Shown piece after piece: positions 31,635-36,044 of a stretch of DNA of 36,044 nucleotides (the first letter of the stretch is position 1; the number at the start of each line of letters is the position of its first letter). The stretch is taken from NCBI GenBank assembly GCA_903832285.1, contig CAILAY010000014.1:1-36044 (forward strand). The letters run 5' to 3'. Below the pieces are notes generated by a model. It ran no database searches. It had not been told where the DNA came from and was given only the letters and a program-made list of their open reading frames with translations. A program made the translations under genes and the position numbers. Origin of the DNA: an uncultured beta proteobacterium (GTDB lineage Bacteria > Pseudomonadota > Gammaproteobacteria > Burkholderiales > Burkholderiaceae_C).

Positions 31635-33170
31635 ATGCCTCAACTGCCCCACTTCATCGCCCCGAGTCGACACACCGACCCTCACGCCGCGCTGGCACAA
31701 GTACAGCGCATCTACGCCGCCAGCCTGGCGCATCTGCGCAACTCCATGCAGCGTTTCGTTGCAGGCGAAAACTTGAGCAGCGCCGCACCGGGCGCCAGGC
31801 CCCAGGTCAAGAGGATCCGTGCCTGTTATCCGTTTGTGCGTGTGCACACCGATACTGTCGCGCGCCTGGGCGCCTCCGATCTCGCGCGCCTGAGCTACGG
31901 TTTTGTCGCCGGTCCCGGGCGCTACGAGACCACGCTCACGCGCCCTGATCTGTTTGGCCACTACTATCTGGAGCAGTTCCAGTTGCTGGTGCAAAACCAC
32001 GGCGTGGAACTGGAAGTCGGCACCAGCACCCAGCCGATACCGGTGCACTTCGCCTTCACCGAGCACGACCACGTGGAAGGCGAGATGGACACGCAACGCC
32101 GCGCCTTGATGCGCGATGTGTTCGACCTGCCCGACCTCAGCGCCATGGACGACGGCATTGCCAACGGCACGTTCGAGCCGCGCGCCGGTGAGTCGCTGCC
32201 GCTTGCGCTGTTCACCGCTCCGCGCGTGGACTACTCGCTGCATCGTCTGCGCCACTACACCGGCACCGTGCCCGAGTGGTTTCAGAACTTCGTGCTGTTC
32301 ACCAACTACCAGTTCTACATCGACGAGTTCGTGCGTCTGGGACGTGAGGCCATGTGCGACCCGGACAGCGACTACATCGCCTTCGTGGAACCCGGCAACG
32401 TGGTGACGCGCCGCGTCGGGTCCAATGCCTTTGCGCAAGATGCGAGAGGCGTGGCACCGCCGCGACTGCCGCAGATGCCGGCCTATCACCTGGTGCGCGC
32501 CGACCGCTCCGGCATCAGCATGGTGAACATCGGCGTCGGTCCGGCCAACGCCAAGAACATCACGGACCACATTGCCGTGCTGCGCCCCTACGCCTGGATC
32601 ATGCTGGGGCACTGCGCGGGTCTGCGCACGACGCAGCAACTCGGCGACTACGTGCTGGCGCACGGTTATGTGCGCGAAGACCACGTGCTCGATGAAGAGT
32701 TGCCGCTGTGGGTGCCGATTCCGGCGCTGGCGGAAATCCAGGTGGCGCTGGAGGCAGCTGTGGCCGACATCACGCAGCTCAAGGGTGCAGCGCTGAAAAG
32801 CATCCTTCGTACCGGCACCGTCGCGTCCACCGACAACCGCAACTGGGAGCTGCTGCCCACGGCCAACGTGCGGTCAACGCCGCAGCGCCGTTTCAGCCAG
32901 AGTCGCGCCGTCGCGCTTGACATGGAAAGCGCCACCATCGCCGCCAACGGCTTTCGCTTTCGCGTACCCTACGGCACGCTTTTGTGCGTTAGCGACAAGC
33001 CGCTGCACGGCGAAATCAAGCTGCCGGGCATGGCGAACCAGTTCTACCGAGAGCGCGTGGACCAGCACCTGCGCATCGGCATGCGTGCGGTGGAACTGCT
33101 GCGCAAACAAGGCATAGAACAACTGCACAGCCGCAAGCTGCGCAGCTTTGCCGAAGTGGCGTTTCAGTGA
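31635..33170 (+). CDS. amn: AMP nucleosidase
   Basis: A 511-residue enzyme that hydrolyses AMP to adenine and ribose 5-phosphate, controlling purine pools. The N-terminal AMP-nucleosidase domain (about 15-190) contains YPFVRVHTDT and GRYETTLTRPDLF. The C-terminal phosphorylase-like domain contains SMVNIGVGPANAKNITDH, WIMLGHCAGLR and the substrate-binding ALDMESATIAANGFRFRVPYG. It is slightly longer than the E. coli enzyme. It is divergent from hoxV across 148 bp, in which I see no clear promoter. Its last 7 bases overlap the end of the convergent araC-type gene. It probably marks the chromosomal edge of the hydrogenase island. Confidence 0.93.
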   Translation: MPQLPHFIAPSRHTDPHAALAQVQRIYAASLAHLRNSMQRFVAGENLSSAAPGARPQVKRIRACYPFVRVHTDTVARLGASDLARLSYGFVAGPGRYETTLTRPDLFGHYYLEQFQLLVQNHGVELEVGTSTQPIPVHFAFTEHDHVEGEMDTQRRALMRDVFDLPDLSAMDDGIANGTFEPRAGESLPLALFTAPRVDYSLHRLRHYTGTVPEWFQNFVLFTNYQFYIDEFVRLGREAMCDPDSDYIAFVEPGNVVTRRVGSNAFAQDARGVAPPRLPQMPAYHLVRADRSGISMVNIGVGPANAKNITDHIAVLRPYAWIMLGHCAGLRTTQQLGDYVLAHGYVREDHVLDEELPLWVPIPALAEIQVALEAAVADITQLKGAALKSILRTGTVASTDNRNWELLPTANVRSTPQRRFSQSRAVALDMESATIAANGFRFRVPYGTLLCVSDKPLHGEIKLPGMANQFYRERVDQHLRIGMRAVELLRKQGIEQLHSRKLRSFAEVAFQ

Positions 33171-34219
33171 GGCGCCGTGTTCTTCCTCAATTCTTCGAGC
33201 GCAAACCGGCGAGTTTGGCTGGGCAAGCAGCCATGGCAGCGCTTGAAGACGCGACTGAAATTGGAAGTATCCTCAAACCCGAGTCGTCCCGCGATCTCTT
33301 CGATCGAAAGTTTGGAATGGCTGAGGTACCAAACCGCACTCTGCTGGCGTGTTTCGTCCAGCAATGCTTGATAGCTGCTGCTTTCCTGTTTCAGACGCCG
33401 CATCAGTGTTCTCCCTGAAATTTTGAAGTGACTTGCGACTTCCCCCAGAGAGGGGTAGCTACCCTCGCAAACACTCAACAAATCGAACACCCGTTGCTTC
33501 AACGGCAGCATCGTGGATTGAAATTCCAATTGTTCACACTGGCGGCATGCCACCGCAAAGGCTTGCGCATCCGCCGTCATGCACGGGCTCAACAACATTG
33601 GATTGTCAAGGTGGAACGCCAGGTGCGGCCGGTCAAAGCGAAGAAGGCCCGCACAAAGGCGCTCAATCTCGTGACGCCAGTCCGGCTGCGGGAAAGGAAA
33701 CTCAACCTCAATGCGATCAAGCCGGTGGCCAACCACTGCCTCCATCATCCGCAACAGCGTGGCAAACATCATGCAGGCCACAAATGTCCTTGCGGCGCCC
33801 AGGTCAACCAGTTCCGTTAGCGCCATGACTACACCATCCGGTTCTCGATACAAGTGATATTGGACCGCGCTGTATCGCACGCCGCCGAATCGGACCACGG
33901 TTTCCAATGCCTGTCCCAAATCGCTGCTGGCAACTGCGGCATTGCCCAGGGGTCCATGCGCCGAAGCTTGCACCGCCGAGCCAACATCTATCCCAAGCCA
34001 GGGTCGGCCACTCGCGTCGATCGCGGCGGCTATCAAGCGATTGATCGTGCCCTGGTCCAGCAGCGCGTCCGAAGTGGACAGCACAGACCATGGCTGCATC
34101 CCGGCCCGGCGCAATGCGGCATCGACGTCGACGCCGAGTCCGCGCAGCGTGACGCAGAGCATTTTTGCGTAGGTGGGGTGCACAACTCGCACTCCTGGCG
34201 TTCGCCGAACGTTGCTCAA
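33164..34219 (-). CDS. AraC-family transcriptional regulator
   Basis: A 351-residue regulator. The N-terminal 200 residues resemble the arabinose-binding-like sensor domain of the OruR/ArgR type (AraC_binding_2). The C-terminal 100 residues contain the AraC DNA-binding domain with two helix-turn-helix motifs: LGEVASHFKISGRTLMRRLK and SIEEIAGRLGFEDTSNFSRVFKR. It is divergent from alkB across 188 bp (135 bp to the leader start), so it probably controls alkane-hydroxylase expression (inference by position). The inverted repeat at 34316-34329 is a possible binding site. The inducer is unknown, although regulators of this architecture near alkB genes respond to alkanes or fatty acids in some bacteria. 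Confidence 0.9.
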   Translation of the reverse strand: MSNVRRTPGVRVVHPTYAKMLCVTLRGLGVDVDAALRRAGMQPWSVLSTSDALLDQGTINRLIAAAIDASGRPWLGIDVGSAVQASAHGPLGNAAVASSDLGQALETVVRFGGVRYSAVQYHLYREPDGVVMALTELVDLGAARTFVACMMFATLLRMMEAVVGHRLDRIEVEFPFPQPDWRHEIERLCAGLLRFDRPHLAFHLDNPMLLSPCMTADAQAFAVACRQCEQLEFQSTMLPLKQRVFDLLSVCEGSYPSLGEVASHFKISGRTLMRRLKQESSSYQALLDETRQQSAVWYLSHSKLSIEEIAGRLGFEDTSNFSRVFKRCHGCLPSQTRRFALEELRKNTAPH

Positions 34220-34315
34220 TGGTTGCCTTCTTTGAATTTGGTTTACCCTCTTGGCAGTTAATGACGACTGGATGGCATTATTAGCGGTGTTCAGGTTCCA
34301 CGGCTGTGTCGATAC

Positions 34316-34329
34316 TTGACTCCGGTCAA
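34316..34329. repeat. Inverted repeat upstream of the alkB leader
   Basis: TTGAC-TCCG-GTCAA is a perfect 5-bp inverted repeat 25 bases before the leader start codon. The left arm also resembles a -35 box, but no good -10 follows at the right spacing. It is a candidate operator for the divergent AraC-type regulator. Confidence 0.35.
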
Positions 34330-34354
34330 CGCACTAAAAACGAGGAGAACCCAC

Positions 34355-34411
34355 ATGCCCACTGCCTTCACCACCAGAAACCCTGCTCTTGCGCCAGGAG
34401 ACGGTGAATGA
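34355..34411 (+). CDS. 18-residue leader frame coupled to alkB
   Basis: ATG at 34355 opens MPTAFTTRNPALAPGDGE and stops at the TGA at 34409-34411, overlapping the alkB ATG (ATGA). A strong GAGGAG at 34342-34347 lies 7 bases before it. The alkB ribosome-binding site (AGGAG, 34396-34400) lies inside this frame, so translation of the leader would cross and possibly unmask it. The peptide itself resembles nothing I know. The likely function is coupling, with the peptide dispensable (inference). It could also be a fortuitous start. Confidence 0.5.
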   Translation: MPTAFTTRNPALAPGDGE

Positions 34412-35592
34412 GCGCCCTATCGGTACCGTCGACCAAGAATTGGAGCGACAAGCGCTGGTTGTGGCTTCTCAGTCCAGCCATTCCTGTGGTGTTCACTGGT
34501 TCATTGGTGGCGTTCGCGTGGAGCGGCCAATGGTTGTGGCTCCTGTTTGCCCCCGCCTTCGTCCATCTGGTCATGCCCCTGCTGGACCTCGCGTTTGGGG
34601 AAGACTTCAGCAACCCGCCCGAGTCTGCGGTAGCGCAACTCGAGCAGGACTTTTTTTACCGAGCACTGGTCTGGGCCTATGTGCCGTTCCAGATTGCGGG
34701 TACGGTGTTTGGCGCGTGGCTGGCGACGACGCAGCCCCTGCCCTGGTACGCGTTTGCCGGACTGGTCCTGTCCGTCGGCGCCTTCAACGGCATCGGCATT
34801 GCCACCGCGCATGAACTGGGGCACAAGAAAGAAACACTGGACCGGTGGCTGGCAAAAATTGCCTTGGCACCCACCATGTACGGGCACTTTTATGTCGAAC
34901 ACAATCGCGGTCACCACAAGCGGGTTGCCACGCCCGAAGATCCGGCAAGCGCCCGCATGGGCGAGAGCTTCTGGGTCTTCCTGCCGCGCACCGTTCTGGG
35001 CAGTCTGCGGTCTGCCTGGGAGCTTGAGCGCGAGCGCCTGAACAGAAAGGGAAAGAGCGTGTGGAATGTCGCAAATGACAACCTTCAGGCCTGGGCTTTG
35101 ACCGGCGTCTTTTACGGCTTCCTGGCGGTCTGGTTGGGATCCCCGGTGCTGGTGTTTCTGGTGCTGCAAGGTTTATATGGGGCTTCGATGCTGGAGGTCG
35201 TGAACTACGTCGAGCACTATGGACTGATGCGACAAAAGGACAAGTCCGGCCGCTATGTTCGCTGCGAACCCGAGCACTCCTGGAACAGCAACCATATCGT
35301 GGGCAATATTCTCCTGTATCACTTGCAGCGGCACTCCGACCACCACGCACACCCGTCGCGGCGCTACCAGGCACTTCGGCACTTTGATGAGGCGCCCCAG
35401 TTACCTGCAGGATATGCCACGATGATCACTGCGGCCTACTTCCCGCCTTTGTGGTATGCCTTGATGGACCATCGCGTTGCAGCGCATTACGCGAGCGACA
35501 TGGGCAAAGTAAACATGCAGCCGTCGGCACGGCAAACGCTTCTAAATTGCTGGCACAAACCGGTTACCGCACTGAAGGACACAGCCGCATGA
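34408..35592 (+). CDS. alkB: Integral-membrane alkane 1-monooxygenase
   Basis: A 394-residue non-haem di-iron hydroxylase of the AlkB family, which oxidises medium-chain n-alkanes to 1-alkanols using rubredoxin-delivered electrons. About six transmembrane segments are present. The histidine boxes are HELGHK (135-140), EHNRGHHKRVATPEDPAS (165-182), NYVEHYGL (267-273) and LQRHSDHHAHPSRRYQ (307-321). The family signature WNSNHIVGNILLYHLQRHS is complete. No rubredoxin or rubredoxin reductase gene is seen within the window. The ATG overlaps the stop of an 18-residue leader frame and has AGGAG 7 bases upstream. The divergent AraC-type gene may regulate it. Substrate chain length cannot be read from the sequence. 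Confidence 0.94.
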   Translation: MSALSVPSTKNWSDKRWLWLLSPAIPVVFTGSLVAFAWSGQWLWLLFAPAFVHLVMPLLDLAFGEDFSNPPESAVAQLEQDFFYRALVWAYVPFQIAGTVFGAWLATTQPLPWYAFAGLVLSVGAFNGIGIATAHELGHKKETLDRWLAKIALAPTMYGHFYVEHNRGHHKRVATPEDPASARMGESFWVFLPRTVLGSLRSAWELERERLNRKGKSVWNVANDNLQAWALTGVFYGFLAVWLGSPVLVFLVLQGLYGASMLEVVNYVEHYGLMRQKDKSGRYVRCEPEHSWNSNHIVGNILLYHLQRHSDHHAHPSRRYQALRHFDEAPQLPAGYATMITAAYFPPLWYALMDHRVAAHYASDMGKVNMQPSARQTLLNCWHKPVTALKDTAA

Positions 35593-35768
35593 ATGCTGAA
35601 ATGACTAATCTGCACCCACGGCGGTGAGGAAGCTGCAATCTCATTGCCGACGATGCAGCGAAATTCAGCTTCAAAGGCGAGATCATGAAGGTCGTTTCCG
35701 AGAGTCGCGACGATGGCGGCCCGATGACCATGGGCGACCCAGCGGCGCAGCAACAGCTTCGAGAATGA
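35589..35768 (+). other. Short frame after alkB interrupted by an in-frame TGA; possible gene remnant
   Basis: ATG 35589 overlaps the alkB stop and opens MNAEMTNLHPRR before a TGA at 35625. Beyond it the same frame stays open for 46 codons (AAKFSFKGEIMKVVSESRDD... to LRE) and stops at 35766. The continuation looks protein-like, but I recognise no family. It could be a decayed gene, chance, or two separate tiny frames. No promoter or clear ribosome-binding site precedes the second part. Confidence 0.3.
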
Positions 35769-35813
35769 CTCGCCTGATGTGCTGAAACTTTGCAGCTAAT
35801 GGGATCCCGGCGC
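35769..35813. other. Short spacer without recognised features
   Basis: The rest of the gene-poor 3' end between the interrupted frame and the partial minus-strand frame. I see no terminator hairpin with a T-run after alkB and no repeat. Compared with the rest of the window, the 35593-36044 region has little that I can recognise. Confidence 0.4.
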
Positions 35814-36044
35814 TCAAGGCACCTGGCGCTGTTGCGGTGAGTTCTGCGCTGTTACCAGGAGGGTCTGCGGGCGATGTTGGGACGTCGAAAATGCGCTGCC
35901 CAAAGGCTTGTGCTGGCGGTACGCGTCGACCTTCAGAGCACTCAGCAAGTCTTCGTTTGAGGCAGGTTTTTCGCTCACACTCGGACTGGGGTGACTGGCC
36001 ACCAGCAGCACGACGGCGATGGCTGCAAGAATTATTGCCGCGCA
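35814..36044 (-). CDS. Partial hypothetical protein with hydrophobic N-terminal segment, cut by window end
   Basis: An open minus-strand frame of 76 residues enters from the window edge and stops at 35814. The first visible residues, CAAIILAAIAVVLLVASHP, look like a signal peptide core or a membrane anchor. A polar Ser/Gln-rich region without cysteines follows (about residues 20-76). The true start lies beyond 36044. The internal GTG at 36011 is unlikely because it would remove the hydrophobic segment. No family is recognised. If real, it is a small exported or membrane-anchored protein convergent with alkB. Confidence 0.4.
   Translation of the reverse strand, partial: CAAIILAAIAVVLLVASHPSPSVSEKPASNEDLLSALKVDAYRQHKPLGSAFSTSQHRPQTLLVTAQNSPQQRQVP

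Noticed and set aside
34220-34354. Search for a sigma-54 or strong sigma-70 promoter for alkB.
   Set aside because: TTGGCA at 34251 with CATTAT at 34276 has 19-bp spacing, and TTGACT at 34316 lacks a -10 at 16-18 bp; no GG-N10-GC match is present.
35625-35660. In-frame TGA followed by a 6-bp stem, considered as a selenocysteine codon with a SECIS element.
   Set aside because: The stem is short with a 16-base loop, there is no known selenoprotein similarity around the TGA, and no sel genes are visible; chance or gene decay is more likely.

Overview
The window is GC-rich DNA that looks like a betaproteobacterial (Burkholderiales, probably Comamonadaceae-type) chromosome. That placement rests on protein resemblance, codon use and the housekeeping neighbours (gatB, pyrE, xth, amn); no rRNA or other marker is present to fix it. 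The central ~27 kb is a [NiFe]-hydrogenase island encoding three separate hydrogenases, their maturation machinery and their regulators.

Layout. (1) 1-2963: end of gatB, a secreted DUF4124 protein, pyrE and, divergently, xth. (2) 3023-3865: a secreted family-16 glycoside hydrolase, minus strand. (3) 3931-9011, minus strand: hoxF-hoxU-hoxY-hoxH-hoxW, a cytoplasmic NAD-reducing hydrogenase and its endopeptidase. (4) 9156-9689: a stand-alone Tat-anchored Rieske protein; 9725-10327: hupE on the other strand. (5) 10328-10700: a control region with two divergent sigma-54 promoters and a symmetric pair of palindromes between them. (6) 10701-26361, plus strand: fifteen tightly packed genes, hybO-A-B-C, hybD, hypC, hybE, hypA, hypB, hypF, a second hypC, hypD, hypE, hypX and hoxA. 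They encode a Hyd-2-type membrane hydrogenase, NiFe(CN)2CO cofactor assembly and the NtrC-family activator. (7) 26358-31486, minus strand: a HoxV/HupK-type scaffold, hoxB-hoxC (H2-sensing regulatory hydrogenase) and the histidine kinase hoxJ. (8) 31635-35592: amn, an AraC-type regulator and, divergent from it, an integral-membrane alkane hydroxylase (alkB) preceded by a short coupled leader frame. (9) 35593-36044: little recognisable content; a partial minus-strand frame with a hydrophobic N-terminus runs off the end.

How it fits together. By analogy with Ralstonia/Cupriavidus, HoxBC senses H2, signals through HoxJ to HoxA, and HoxA with RpoN drives the sigma-54 promoters. HypA-F, HybE, HypX and HoxV build the cofactor, HybD and HoxW cut the large-subunit tails, HupE may supply nickel, and H2 electrons go to the membrane (HybOABC) or to NAD+ (HoxFUYH). 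The unusual point is the combination: a Cupriavidus-style aerobic sensor, HypX and soluble hydrogenase are joined to a Hyd-2-type enzyme whose small subunit lacks the extra cysteines of O2-tolerant enzymes, with a Rieske protein of unknown role embedded in the locus.
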